Of a stretch of 64,000 nt of DNA, positions 1 through 11,636 are shown piece after piece (the first letter of the stretch is position 1; each line of letters begins with the position of its first letter). The DNA is from Morella rubra (Eukaryota > Streptophyta > Magnoliopsida > Fagales > Myricaceae). The stretch covers positions 20,828,080 through 20,892,079 of the forward strand of contig CM025849.1 of NCBI GenBank assembly GCA_003952965.2, written 5' to 3'. A model generated the notes under the pieces. That model made no database searches and had not been told where the DNA came from. It saw only the letters and a list, made by a program, of their open reading frames with translations. A program made the translations under genes and the position numbers.

Positions 1-729
1 CGGGTTTTCATCTGAATGCGGCACAATCTATGATTAGTTGTCATTGGGCAGGTATGGAAGATAGAGTTGGATGCTCTCCAAATCCCTTAAAGGCATAGGT
101 GTGGGTTTCTTTCCTTATCCGTTATGGAATGTTAGAAGTTTTGAAATTTTATTTATTTTGTGAGTCTAAAGCACACTTGAGTGTTCACCCAACACTCAAG
201 TGTTTTACAAATAATGGGTACAACAAAGAATGGCTCTCTAAGCCGAATATGCAAGTGGAAAGCTCAATAAAGTGCAAGAGGACAAGATACTTGAATGAAA
301 CCTAAAGTTTGGCAAGTAGGAGCACAAGCTTTCTTGGTAGATGCGTTTTCCCTCTTCTTCAAAGCACTTTCTCTCTCTAGAAGTTAGGGCACGATTGATT
401 GCAAAGTGTGTTGTCTCTTCTTCAAGAAATCTCTCTCTCTTTGGATGCTAGGTCGTCAATGATGAGCAAGAGAAGAAGATTTGACAATGAGAGCTCTTGG
501 ACTTGAAGGAAGCAGCAAATGGATTTCTTTGGATCTTGGCTTTTTTTCTCTCTAGATGTTACGATGATGATTGAGCTACTTCTTCTCTCTCCATCTCGTT
601 CTTCTTATAGCCCCTAGGTCTTCAACGGTCATCAAGTGGCTTCATTTTACCGTTGGAGGGGTTTAAAAGACTTTTTGAAACATTTTGGATGATCTGACGT
701 CGTTTCCAGGATATCTGCAATTTCGCACT

Positions 730-935
730 ATGTGTCGACACATTGATAATATGTGCTGACACATTAAAACTTGGCTAAAATTTTTCTCTCGGAGACAATG
801 CAATGTGTCGACACATTGAACACTTAGTCTGAAAATGCTATCAACAGTGAATTTTTGCATTTTGGAGTTGGGCTCTCGAGTATAAGTGCAATGTGTCGAC
901 ACATTGATGGTATGTGCTGACACATTGAATGCTGA
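730..935. repeat. Cluster of TGTGTCGACACA palindromic motifs (left arm)
   Basis: The perfect 12-bp palindrome TGTGTCGACACA, followed by TT, occurs at about 731, 803 and 890, alternating with the variant TGTGCTGACACATT (about 752 and 912). Spacing is irregular, so it is an interspersed cluster rather than a strict tandem array. The mirrored cluster lies at 9100-9300. Function unknown. Confidence 0.7.
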
Positions 936-2538
936 AGAGAAAATTTAGCCTCTTGAAAGTGTCCAATCCATTCCAACACTTCTTTAAACACCTACAATAT
1001 GAAAAATTGATCTTATCAACTTGTGTAATGGTGTTCAAATGCACTTAGAAATATTTTTGTGAGATAACCTCAATATTTGAAATAAATCCTTTAGAAAAGA
1101 GGATTGACAATGTAAAATCTAAAGTCCTTAAAAACTTAGAAACTTTGTTATCATCAAAATCAATTGAAGATTGTTTGCAAAAACAACCTTGGGCTAACAT
1201 ATTTATCTTACATTGTTCAGTCACTACATGGGCATCTCTTGTTATTGCTGATTTACGTTACATGAGTTTAGGATATGACGGCAGAATTTTGATTAGGGCT
1301 TTACCGTGTTGGTGTAACCAACAGATCACACTCCATGTAATATGCTTGTGTTCTTTTTGTTTGCTTCTACCCATAATGAAATCTTTGTTCTTGTTTTAAC
1401 AAGACTTGGGCCTGTGATATCTTTTGTTGGCATTCCAGTTTGGTTATAAATTCCTCACCGCATGTTGACGTGGATAATATTTTGGTTGATGGAGAAATTT
1501 TTATCTCTTAATAATTGGACCTGTGACCTTTATTCTTAACCATCCAGTACTAACAGGGGGCCGGAATTTGGATCTAAAACAGAATATTGTTCATTTTCTG
1601 ATTTATCCAATCGATTTTGGTGCACTACAGCTTTTAAGTAAAGTTTGGTGTGTTTGTCCTGGTTCGTTTTGTAGCTGCACTTTCATTATTGTTGTTTGGC
1701 AGTTCCAGAGATTTAGGTGTTTTGGTTTCTACTCTATGGCAGAGGAGTTAAAGGTTCCAATTTTTCCATCTGTTGGCTTGTACTGGGTTTTATGCTTCAC
1801 GGTATCCAATATCTGTAGCTATTGAGTGCTAATACAATTACAGGAAAAACTTTTAAGGGTTCCTTGGACTTAAGTGGTGTTCCTCTCTCTGTATTTAATC
1901 TCTCTGCCTAATACTTTTAAGGTAATCGCTCCAGTTGTATAATTTGCCTTCGTAATGCTTGTTTAGTAACTACATAGCCTTTGGTTCTGGGAAGTTTGAT
2001 AGTAGAGGTCGGAACAGGTAGATTTTCTTATTCCTTGAAGTATAAGATCAAGATACTGACCGAAGGAATAATGATACAAAGAAAGAATTTGAGATTCCAT
2101 TGTGTTTTGGGAGGTTGCATTTTTTGGGTTCCATTAGACAATTTAATTGCTTGTATGGTTACCCATATAGTTTTGATTACGGCTTTCTTTCATTGGGCTG
2201 ACTTGCTTGTAATTTGGTTATGCACTAAGCCGGGCGGGTCTGGTTAAAGGAACTTGAAATAAGATGCTCAATAAATAACGGAGGTTGCCGATCAAAAAGT
2301 AGAAATGGATTAACTTTCTCTGCTTGCTCAGTTTGGTGATTTCTATCCTAATCTTGTTCATTTACTAATTGTATTTTGCTTCTTCAGTTCTTTATACACT
2401 GCAGATCCATTTGACAGCCCTGCGCCAAACAAAGTCCAGGTCCAGTCCTTCATATGCAATATGACTTCAGGAAGGGATACTGCAACACAATTAATTTGGA
2501 CATTCTGCTTTCAAGATTTTTTGTGAACTAGTTTTTAG

Positions 2539-2639
2539 CATCAGAGGCTGGTGAAGTGGCTTTGATATTCAATGATCTTCAAAGCACACTATCAACTCAA
2601 CACGGAGAAATGGCTGTTTTTGCAAGTGAACTGCGACAA
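2539..2639 (+). pseudogene. Exon-like fragment, possibly kinesin-5 stalk (left arm)
   Basis: Bounded by an acceptor (TTTTTAG) and a donor (CAA|GTATGT), this 101-base stretch reads SEAGEVALIFNDLQST, LSTQHGEMAVFASELRQ without a stop. It resembles, from memory of the family only, the coiled-coil stalk of plant BimC/kinesin-5 proteins. A second exon-like stretch reading DPFDSPAPNKVQ lies upstream at about 2400-2440. No motor domain or other exon is visible, so this is a gene fragment at best. The family call is tentative. Confidence 0.35.
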
Positions 2640-2907
2640 GTATGTTGTAAATTCTTCCACCTAAAAAACTGCTCTTCGAGGTAAAAAAAATGCTTGACGT
2701 GTGAATTGAGGGTCATTATCTGAAATTGGGAAACATTCTTTTTGACCCGGATAGTACCCCGACCCGATTCAATGAAAAGTGTTTTATGGTTTAAAATGAG
2801 ATTTTTTGTGAGGCTTAGTCCATGGAGCGGACTTATTAAAATAAATTCGAATTACCGATTGTAGGAAAATCTAGGAAAAAATTAGTGGTGTTTTAAAAAT
2901 GTTGGCA

Positions 2908-3231
2908 CATTACCAAAAAAAAAAAAAAAACGATGGCAAACTTTTAGCAGCGGTCAGGTGACCGCTGCTGTAGATGTTTAAACGCAGGAAAAAAGGCCTC
3001 AAGAAAAGTTGCAAAAAAAAAAAAAGATTGCACTTTGGTCTATAGCGGCGATCACAAACGCCGCTAGCAGACCGCCGCTATAGACCGGCGGTCTTCACTA
3101 GCGGTCGAGACCGCCGCTATAGCCTATTGCAACGATAGCAGCAGTCGAGACGCCGCCTATAGGATATAGCGGCGGTTTTGTCACCTTTAGCAGCGGTTTC
3201 TGACCGCTGCTAAATTGTTTTTTTTGTAGTG
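2908..3231. mobile_element. CACTA-type MITE with GCGGCGGTC subterminal repeats (left arm)
   Basis: One end reads TTTTTTTTGTAGTG, the reverse complement of the CACTACAAAA terminus of plant CACTA transposons; the other end reads CATTACCAAAAA. The interior is built of repeated AGCAGCGGTCA, GCGGCGGTC and complementary units, typical of CACTA subterminal repeats. It is 324 bp with no transposase, so non-autonomous. The 3-bp target duplication is not clean (GCA against TCA). Confidence 0.7.
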
Positions 3232-6200
3232 TCATTAGGTTGATTATGAGCTAAAGGAATGATTAATTTAGTTAATTGTTGGAAGATTTTGAAGAATTGA
3301 AGAAATCATGGAGATTAGGTCTTTTTACTCCATTTGAAGAATTTATGATAATTTTTGTGTATTTATTTTGCATGCCTCGGTTTTTAGGTCCCTAAGAGGT
3401 GTTAGAAGCATGTATGATTGATTTGGTGTAATGATTTACGTGAGATTTAGAAGATTTACTTAATTAGATCAAAACTAGCCTATTTTAGCATGATTCTTGA
3501 TATCAGTATGTTTATGGATTTTTATTATATAGTAAACGATCTGGTTTGATGTGAAACTAGACACTATTAGGAGTCTACGGTTAAAATTTCGTGCCATTTG
3601 GAGTTAAGATGAATTAATTATGAATTTTTGAAGTTCTATGTAAAACCTGTGTTTTTGCTTAAAACGGGTCCATTGGCATATTTTTGAATTAGACTTATTT
3701 TTCCAGCCTTTGTATTGATTTTATGGGCTTAATGTCTGGTTTTTTGGCCAAGCTTTGGGCTTGGATGGGGAAGCCCAAAGTTTGACACTTAAAGGACCCA
3801 TTGTGCCTTGTTTTTTAAGAACCACATGATTCAGCCTCTTTTTGTTGCTTTTGGACCGGCCCAGTAGCTCTTTACAACCACTGACCACTTGTGAAAGTAG
3901 TCTTGACAGCAAGCCCAAGTGCAAGTCCACATTGGACTTAGATTAGTAACCTTGGACCTTGGACCTATGTTTGACTAATGAGATTATTTACATTTAATTT
4001 CATGATTATGGAAAAGTATATCAGATTATTTACACGGTATTTATTTTGGAATAAATACATGTTATAATTATGAATTATTTTGCAAAAGATATGGATTTAT
4101 GGATGTCATATTGCATTTGCATAGCATTTTGCATCAAAATATTAAAGGATATGGCACATTTTATGAAAAATATTTATATAGGGTGACAGTACTAGTCACT
4201 GGGAGTGCAACCATCACTACTGGGTAGGATGGCCCCAGTGTAGAAGGCATATGAGCCTTTACTCATGTCTTAGGACAACGGAATGTGTAGGACTGTCTTA
4301 AAGTGCAGGGGAGACTGGACGCACAACTCTGGCCGCTGGGGGTAAATCAGATGAATTTGTAAGAAAATGTTGCCAATAAAAGAAAAGAAAAGTGCATTGC
4401 GTTGCATATTGTGTGTTGCATCATTGCCTGTATATACTGTAACTATATACTGCATGACTGTGTGTTGCATACTGCATATCATCTGCATGCTACATATCAT
4501 CTCTCTGGTATTCTCCATTGCTTACGATCTACTTATGAACTATTTATTGAATATATAATGTTGTATGGTTGTTGTCACATGCCCCCATCCCCCCTTATTG
4601 TGTTCTTAAGACTCATCCCTTTGTTTGTCTATTTTTATAAGTTAGATGCCGATATTCAATTCATTTATATCCCATGAAATGATTACCCATCTCCTGGTTA
4701 TCCACATCCGTGCCTTGGTGACCGATGACCTAGAGGTTATAGTGGACTCTCAGCCATACCTAATCCTGAAGGACTTACCACCAAAGTTTCCCTGGAAGAA
4801 TAGTCCTGTGGGAGAGAACCACTGCCATATCGAGTGGATTGACCTCACTGGCTCTTCTGACGACGAAGGCGAAGACTCCTCTTAAATGTTGTTGTTGTTA
4901 CTTTATGTTTCTTTTATTGTTGTGGTGTGTTTGTAAATATTTTGAACAATAGGGTTAGAGATATATTATTTTTAAAAAATGTAATTATATAATTAAAGCT
5001 CATTTATGTTAGCCTGGTGCTTTAATCCTTGATCTCTAACCCCAGTAGTGTAATTTCTTTTATTTTGTTTGCTTGTCTTGTTTTCAGATGTTGTTCCTAA
5101 ATATTTACAAACACACACAACAATAAAGAACATAAAGTAACAAACCAACAACATTTAAGAGGAGTCTTCGCCTTCGTCGTCAGAAGAGCCAGTGAGGTTC
5201 ATATCCACTCGATATGGCAGTGGTTCTCTCCCACAGGACTATTCTTCCAGGGAAACTTTGGTGGTAAGTCCTTCAGGATTAGGTATGGCTGAGAGTCCAC
5301 TATAACCTCTAGGTCATCGGTCACCAAGGCACGGATGTGGATAACCAGGAGATGGGTAATCATTTCATGGGATATAAATGAATTGAATATCGGCATCTAA
5401 CTTATAAAAATAGACAAACAAAGGGATGAGTCTTAAGAACACAATAAGGGGGGATGGGGGCATGTGACAACAACCATACAACATACATACATAATCAATA
5501 AATAGTTCATAAGTAGATCGTAAGCAATGGAGAATACCAGAGAGATGATATGTAGCATGCAGATGATATGCAGTATGCAACACACAGTCATGCAGTATAT
5601 AGTTACAGTATATACAGGCAATGATGCAACACACAATATGCAATGCACATAATGCACTTTTCTTTTCTTTTATTGGCAACATTTTCTTACAAATTCATCT
5701 GATTTACCCCCAGCGGCCAGAGTTGTGCGTCTAGTCTCCCCTGCAATTAAGACAGTCCTACACATTCCGTTGTCCTAAGACATGAGTAAAGGCTCATATG
5801 CCTTCTACACTGGGGCCATCCTACCCAGTAGTGATGGTTGCACTCCCAGTGATAGTACTGTCACCCTATATAAATTTTTTTCATAAAATGTGCCATTCCT
5901 TTAATATTTTGATGCAAAATGCTATGCAAATGCAATATGACATCCATAAATCCATATCTTGCAAAATAATTCATAATTATAACATGTATTTATTTCCAAA
6001 ATAAATACCGTGTAAATAATCTGATATACTTTTCCATAATCATGAAATTAAATGTAAATAATCTCATTAGTCAAACATAGGTCCAAGGTCCAAGGTTACT
6101 AATCTAAGTCCAATGTGGACTTGCACTTGGGCTTGCTGTCAAGACTACTTTCACAAGTGGTCAGTGGTTGTAAAGAGCTACTGGGCCGGTCCAAAAGCAA

Positions 6201-6806
6201 CAAAAAGAGGCTGAATCATGTGGTTCTCTTAAAAAACAAGGCACAATGGGTCCTTTAAGTCAAACTTTGGGCTTCCCCATCCAAGCCCAAAGCTTGGCCA
6301 AAACACCAGACATTAAGCCCATAAAATCAATACAAAGGCTGGAAAAATAAGTCTAATTCAAAAATATGCCAATGGACCCGTTTTAAGCAAAAACACAGGT
6401 TTTACATAGAACTTCAAAAATTCATAATTAATTCATCTAACTCCAAATGGCACGAAATTTTAACCGTAGACTCCTAATAGTGTCTAGTTTCACATCAAGA
6501 CCAGATCGTTTACTATATAATAAAAATCCATAAACATACTGATATCAAGAATGCTAAAATAGGCTAGTTTTGATCTAATTAAGTAAATCTTCTAAATCTC
6601 GTAAATCATTACACCAAATCAATCATACATGCTTAACACCTCTTAGGGACCTAAAAACCGAGGCATGCAAAAAAAATACACAAAAATTATCATAAATTCT
6701 TCAAATGGAGTAAAAAGACCTAATCTCCATGATTTCTTCAATTCTTCAAAATCTTCCAACAATTAACTAAATTAATCATTCCTTTAGCTCATAATCAACC
6801 TAATGA

Positions 6807-7130
6807 CACTACAAAAAAAACAACTTTAGCAGCGGTCAGAAACCGCTGCTAAAGGTGACAAAACCGCGCTATATCCTATAGCGGCGGTCTCGACTGCTGC
6901 TATTGACCGTTGCAATAGGCTATAGGCGGTTTTCTCGACCGCTAGTGAAGACCGCCGGTCTATAGCGGCGGTCTGCTAGCGGCGTTTGTGATCGCCGCTA
7001 TGACCAAAGTGCAATCTTTTTTTTTTTTTGCAACTTTTCTTGAGGCCTTTTTTCCTGCGTTTAAACATCTACAGCAGCGGTCACCTGACCGCTGCTAAAA
7101 GTTTGCCATCGTTTTTTTTTTTTGGTAATG
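6807..7130. mobile_element. CACTA-type MITE, mirror copy (right arm)
   Basis: Starts CACTACAAAAAAAAC and ends TTTGGTAATG, 324 bp; reverse-complement partner of the 2908-3231 element. Several subterminal repeat units differ by single-base gains or losses from the left copy (for example CCGCGCTAT against CCGCCGCTAT). Confidence 0.7.
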
Positions 7131-7397
7131 TGCCAACATTTTTAAAACACCACTAATTTTTTCCTAGATTTTCCTACAATCGGTAATTCGAATTTATTTT
7201 AATAAGTCCGCTCCATGGACTAAGCCTCACAAAAAATCTCATTTTAAACATAAAACACTTTTCATTGAATCGGGTCGGGGTACTATCCGGGTCAAAAAGA
7301 ATGTTTCCCAATTTCAGATAATGACCCTCAATTCACACGTCAAGCATTTTTTTTACCTCGAAGAGCAGTTTTTTAGGTGGAAGAATTTACAACATAC

Positions 7398-7497
7398 TTG
7401 TCGCAGTTCACTTGCAAAAACAGCATTTCTCCGTGTTGAGTTGATAGTGTGCTTTGAAGATCATTGAATATCAAAGCCACTTCACCAGCCTCTGATG
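7398..7497 (-). pseudogene. Exon-like fragment, mirror copy with 1-base deletion (right arm)
   Basis: Reverse-complement partner of the 2539-2639 fragment. It is 100 rather than 101 bases because one G is missing (GAAATGCTG here, GAAATGGCTG in the left arm), which breaks the reading frame. Splice-site bases are retained. Confidence 0.35.
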
Positions 7498-9099
7498 CTA
7501 AAAACTAGTTCACAAAAAATCTTGAAAGCAGAATGTCCAAATTAATTGTGTTGCAGTATCCCTTCCTGAAGTCATATTGCATATGAAGGACTGGACCTGG
7601 ACTTTGTTTGGCGCAGGGCTGTCAAATGGATCTGCAGTGTATAAAGACTGAAGAAGCAAAATACAATTAGTAAATGAACAAGATTAGGATAGAAATCACC
7701 AAACTGAGCAAGCAGAGAAAGTTAATCCATTTCTACTTTTTGATCGGCAACCTCCGTTATTTATTGAGCATCTTATTTCAAGTTCCTTTAACCAGACCCG
7801 CCCGGCTTAGTGCATAACCAAATTACAAGCAAGTCAGCCCAATGAAAGAAAGCCGTAATCAAAACTATGGGTAACCATACAAGCAATTAAATTGTCTAAT
7901 GGAACCCAAAAAATGCAACCTCCCAAAACACAATGGAATCTCAAATTCTTTCTTTGTATCATTATTCCTTCGGTCAGTATCTTGATCTTATACTTCAAGG
8001 AATAAGAAAATCTACCTGTTCCGACCTCTACTATCAAACTTCCCAGAACCAAAGGCTATGTAGTTACTAAACAAGCATTACGAAGGCAAATTATACAACT
8101 GGAGCGATTACCTTAAAAGTATTAGGCAGAGAGATTAAATACAGAGAGAGGAACACCACTTAAGTCCAAGGAACCCTTAAAAGTTTTTCCTGTAATTGTA
8201 TTAGCACTCAATAGCTACAGATATTGGATACCGTGAAGCATAAAACCCAGTACAAGCCAACAGATGGAAAAATTGGAACCTTTAACTCCTCTGCCATAGA
8301 GTAGAAACCAAAACACCTAAATCTCTGGAACTGCCAAACAACAATAATGAAAGTGCAGCTACAAAACGAACCAGGACAAACACACCAAACTTTACTTAAA
8401 AGCTGTAGTGCACCAAAATCGATTGGATAAATCAGAAAATGAACAATATTCTGTTTTAGATCCAAATTCCGGCCCCCTGTTAGTACTGGATGGTTAAGAA
8501 TAAAGGTCACAGGTCCAATTATTAAGAGATAAAAATTTCTCCATCAACCAAAATATTATCCACGTCAACATGCGGTGAGGAATTTATAACCAAACTGGAA
8601 TGCCAACAAAAGATATCACAGGCCCAAGTCTTGTTAAAACAAGAACAAAGATTTCATTATGGGTAGAAGCAAACAAAAAGAACACAAGCATATTACATGG
8701 AGTGTGATCTGTTGGTTACCAACACGGTAAAGCCCTAATCAAAATTCTGCCGTCATATCCTAAACTCATGTAACGTAAATCAGCAATAACAAGAGATGCC
8801 CATGTAGTGACTGAATGTAAGATAAATATGTTAGCCCAAGGTTGTTTTTGCAAACAATCTTCAATTGATTTTGATGATAACAAAGTTTCTAAGTTTTTAA
8901 GGACTTTAGATTTTACATTGTCAATCTCTTTTCTAAAGGATTTATTTCAAATATAGAGGTTATCTCACAAAAATATTTCTAAGTGCATTTGAACACCATC
9001 ACACAAGTTGATAAGATCAATTTTTCATATTGTAGGTGTTTAAAGAAGTGTTGGAATGGATTGGACACTTTCAAGAGGCTAAATTTTCTCTTCAGCATT

Positions 9100-9300
9100 C
9101 AATGTGTCGACACATACATAATGTGTCGACACATGCACTTATTCGAGAGCCCAACTCCAAAATGCAAAAATTCACTGTTGATAGCATTTTCAGACTAAAT
9201 GTTCAATGTGTCGACACATTGCATGTCTCCCGAGAGAAAAATTTTAGGCCAAGTTTTAATGTGTCAGCACATATTATCAATGTGTCGACACATAGTGCGA
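9100..9300. repeat. Cluster of TGTGTCGACACA palindromic motifs (right arm)
   Basis: Mirror copy of the left-arm cluster. Two adjacent motifs near 9102 and 9121 differ from the left-arm partner in spacing and in one unit (GTCGAC here, CTGAC there). This is among the clearer sequence differences between the arms. Confidence 0.7.
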
Positions 9301-10017
9301 AATTGCAGATATCCTGGAAACGACGTCAGATCATCCAAAATGTTTCAAAAAGTCTTTTAAACCCCTCCAACGGTAAAATGAAGCCACTTGATGACCGTTG
9401 AAGACCTAGGGGCTATAAGAAGAACGAGATGGAGAGAGAAGAAGTAGCTCAATCATCATCGTAACATCTAGAGAGAAAAAAGCCAAGATCCAAAGAAATC
9501 CATTTGCTGCTTCCTTCAAGTCCAAGAGCTCTCATTGTCAAATCTTCTTCTCTTGCTCATCATTGACACCTAGCATCCAAAGAGAGAGATTTCTTGAAGA
9601 AGAGACAACACACTTTGCAATCAATCATGCCCTAACTTCTAGAGAGAGAAAGTGCTTTGAAGAAGAGGGAAAACCGCATCTACCAAGAAAGCTTTGCTCC
9701 TACTTGCCAAACTTTAGGTTTCATTCAAGTATCTTGTCTCTTGCACTTTATTGAGCTTTCCACTTGCATATTCGGCTTAGAGAGCCATTCTTTGTTGTAC
9801 CCATTATTTGTAAAACACTTGAGTGTTGGGTGAACACTCAAGTGTGCTTTAGACTCACAAAATAAATAAAATTTCAAAACTTCTAACATTCCATAACGGA
9901 TAAGGAAAGAAACCCACACCTATGCCTTTAAGGGATTTGGAGAGCATCCAACTCTATCTTCCATACCTGCCCAATGACAACTAATCATAGATTGTGCCGC
10001 ATTCAGATGAAAACCCG

Positions 10018-11051
10018 ATTGGTCTACTTTGGTGGAACCCAACGCTTGAAGAATCATTTTTCCCCACCAAAACCTTCAAATACAAAAGAAGGCACTAAAA
10101 AAGGAAAACAAAAGGAGGGAAAGGGCAAAACTATTCAAGATTGAGAGCATGAGAAAGCAGAGGAAAAATAGAACCCGGATCCATTGCGATGCCTGACACC
10201 CAAATCGAGAAGCAGGACAAAACAGAAAATAAAAGTATGAGCCCGAGTGAAAAACTTGCGATGCCTGAGACCCCACAACCCCTATAAACAAATCAAGGTT
10301 GTCACCGCAATCCATCTATGCAGGGACTTTGAGCTCCTTCAGGTGGCGAAGGCCCTCCTTCTCCAAAGATTTCATATTTAGAAAATCAAAGATGGTAAGA
10401 CGTAGAGGGGAGGGGCTGGAGCTTCGACAAAGAGGGGAGGGGCTGTCGACAGAGCGATCGAGAGGGAGGAGCTTCTTCGACGAAGAGGGGGCTGGAGACA
10501 AAGATTTTTCACAAGTGGGGCGTGGGGGAGTGGGAGCCGGGAAGGGTTTAATTTAAAGGGAGAGAAACGGTGAGTTTTGACATTTTTTAAGACAAGTCAA
10601 AACTACCGTTTTAAGTGTTTTTTAAAAAAAATTTTGTAGTTTTTAAGTTTTTTTTAATAATAAACTATATACATGTTATGTGTTTTTAGTAAATTAAAAT
10701 CAATTGTAATTTGTAATAGTATTTAAAAATCTTTATACTTAGTATTAAATATATAGCAATGTACATTCTTTACACTCTTTTTTATAATTAGTATAATAAT
10801 CTTAATTAAAATAGGTTGTGAGTAATAATATATAATACTTATAATTTAAAGTATGTGTTTTATTATATAATTGATATGTGCTAATTAACCTAAGTACTTT
10901 ATATATATGTACCTACTTAATTTATATAACATTATTTTATACTTTATATAAGTAATTAGCACATATACTTTATATATATGTGCTAATTAACCTAAGTACT
11001 TTATAAGTAGGTCTTAAATAAATTTTTCAAATACATGACAAAATAAAATTA
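10018..11051. other. Intergenic, no gene recognised
   Basis: Begins exactly where the inverted repeat ends. 10380-10560 is purine-rich (GGGGAGGGGCT repeated units); the rest is very AT-rich with repeated CTAATTAACCTAAGTACTTTATA blocks near 10870 and 10980. Short open frames here are not recognisable proteins. Confidence 0.6.
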
Positions 11052-11226
11052 TGGGGGTGTTTGTTTCCCCAATATTTTGGGCATCAAAATTTCTAACAAA
11101 ACAACACACTCCAAATTTTTTAACTTTTATACATACACACTTCACCTTTCAAACCCCAATAAATTCAATAAGTAAAGATTCCAAAATTTCGAGAATATTC
11201 CTCAAAATTTGGCAAACAAACACCCC
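11052..11226. mobile_element. TIR MITE, copy 1
   Basis: About 175 bp flanked by inverted termini GGGGGTGTTTGTTTCCCC and GGCAAACAAACACCCC. Flanking TAT on both sides may be a 3-bp target duplication. A second copy of the same family lies at 26572-26741 with the same internal order (ATACACACTTCACCTTTC, then CAATAAATTCAATAAGTAAAG, then TTCGAGAATATTCC). No coding capacity. A PIF/Harbinger or hAT origin is possible but not decided here. Confidence 0.75.
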
Positions 11227-11297
11227 TATATATTAAAAGGAATAAAATAATATATAAATAATATCAACATTAAATAACTTATTAATAATTTTTTTTT

Positions 11298-11636
11298 CAC
11301 TTATACCTATAGCAGCGTTTTGAAACAAACTCTGCTAAAGGTGTACTCTATAGCGGCGGTCACTACTGCTAAAGGGGGTCTATAGCCGAGAGGTCAGTGA
11401 CCGCCGTTACAGGGGGTATATAGCAGCAGTTAGCGACCGCCGCTAAAGGTAATACCGTTTTGCGGTATTTTGTAAAAAACGCTGTTAAAGGGGGTATATA
11501 GCGACGGTCACTAACCGCCGCTAAAAAGACCGCCACTATAGACCCCATTTAGCAGCGTTTTTTGCAAAACACTGCAAAAAACACCCTTTAGCGGCATTTT
11601 TAGCAACCGCCGCTATAGACTTGTTTTTTTGTAGTG
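11298..11636. mobile_element. CACTA-type MITE with GCGGCGGTC subterminal repeats, third copy
   Basis: Ends TTTTTTTGTAGTG and starts CACTTATACC; the interior repeats CTATAGCGGCGGTCA and GACCGCCGCTA units like the MITE in the palindrome arms but in a different arrangement. 339 bp, no coding capacity, no clean target duplication. Confidence 0.65.

Larger units (their letters stand above)
1..4999 (+). repeat. Left arm of giant inverted repeat
   Basis: The first bases of the window reappear as reverse complement ending at 10017, and the whole arm can be followed inward (for example 99-305 with 9725-9919, 1523-1825 with 8208-8510, 4646-4885 with 5199-5396). Arms are nearly identical; differences seen by eye are mostly 1-2 base indels plus some substitutions. 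The arm starts at or before the window edge, so its outer end is unknown. It holds no complete gene: only a short exon-like fragment, one CACTA-type MITE (2908-3231) and a motif cluster (730-930). Open frames mirrored in both arms are not recognisable proteins. Confidence 0.95.
5020..10017 (-). repeat. Right arm of giant inverted repeat
   Basis: Reverse-complement copy of the left arm. The outer boundary is visible here: similarity to the window start ends at 10017 and unrelated sequence follows. Near the centre the arms match only in blocks: AAATATTTAC at about 5098, ATCTCTAACCC at 5031, GCTTTAAT at about 5020. Between blocks one arm has insertions of a few tens of bases that the other lacks. 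Confidence 0.95.

Noticed and set aside
1523..1825. 100-codon open frame repeated exactly in both palindrome arms
   Set aside because: Identity between arms only reflects the duplication; the translation is Phe/Cys/Val-rich, lacks any family motif and looks like read-through of T-rich intron DNA.
3060..3200. GC-rich repeated hairpin units that could be mistaken for a CRISPR-like or RNA gene array
   Set aside because: Units are not regularly spaced and lie inside CACTA-type termini; they are subterminal repeats.
4646..4885. 79-codon open frame ending in an acidic tail, mirrored at 5199-5396
   Set aside because: It looks protein-like (IVDSQPYLILKDLPPKFPW) but I cannot place it in a family, and the mirror copy loses its tail to an indel. 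Perhaps transposon-derived; not called as a gene.
10299..10556. Purine-rich open frames on both strands
   Set aside because: Low-complexity GGGGAGGGGC-type DNA; composition explains the lack of stops.
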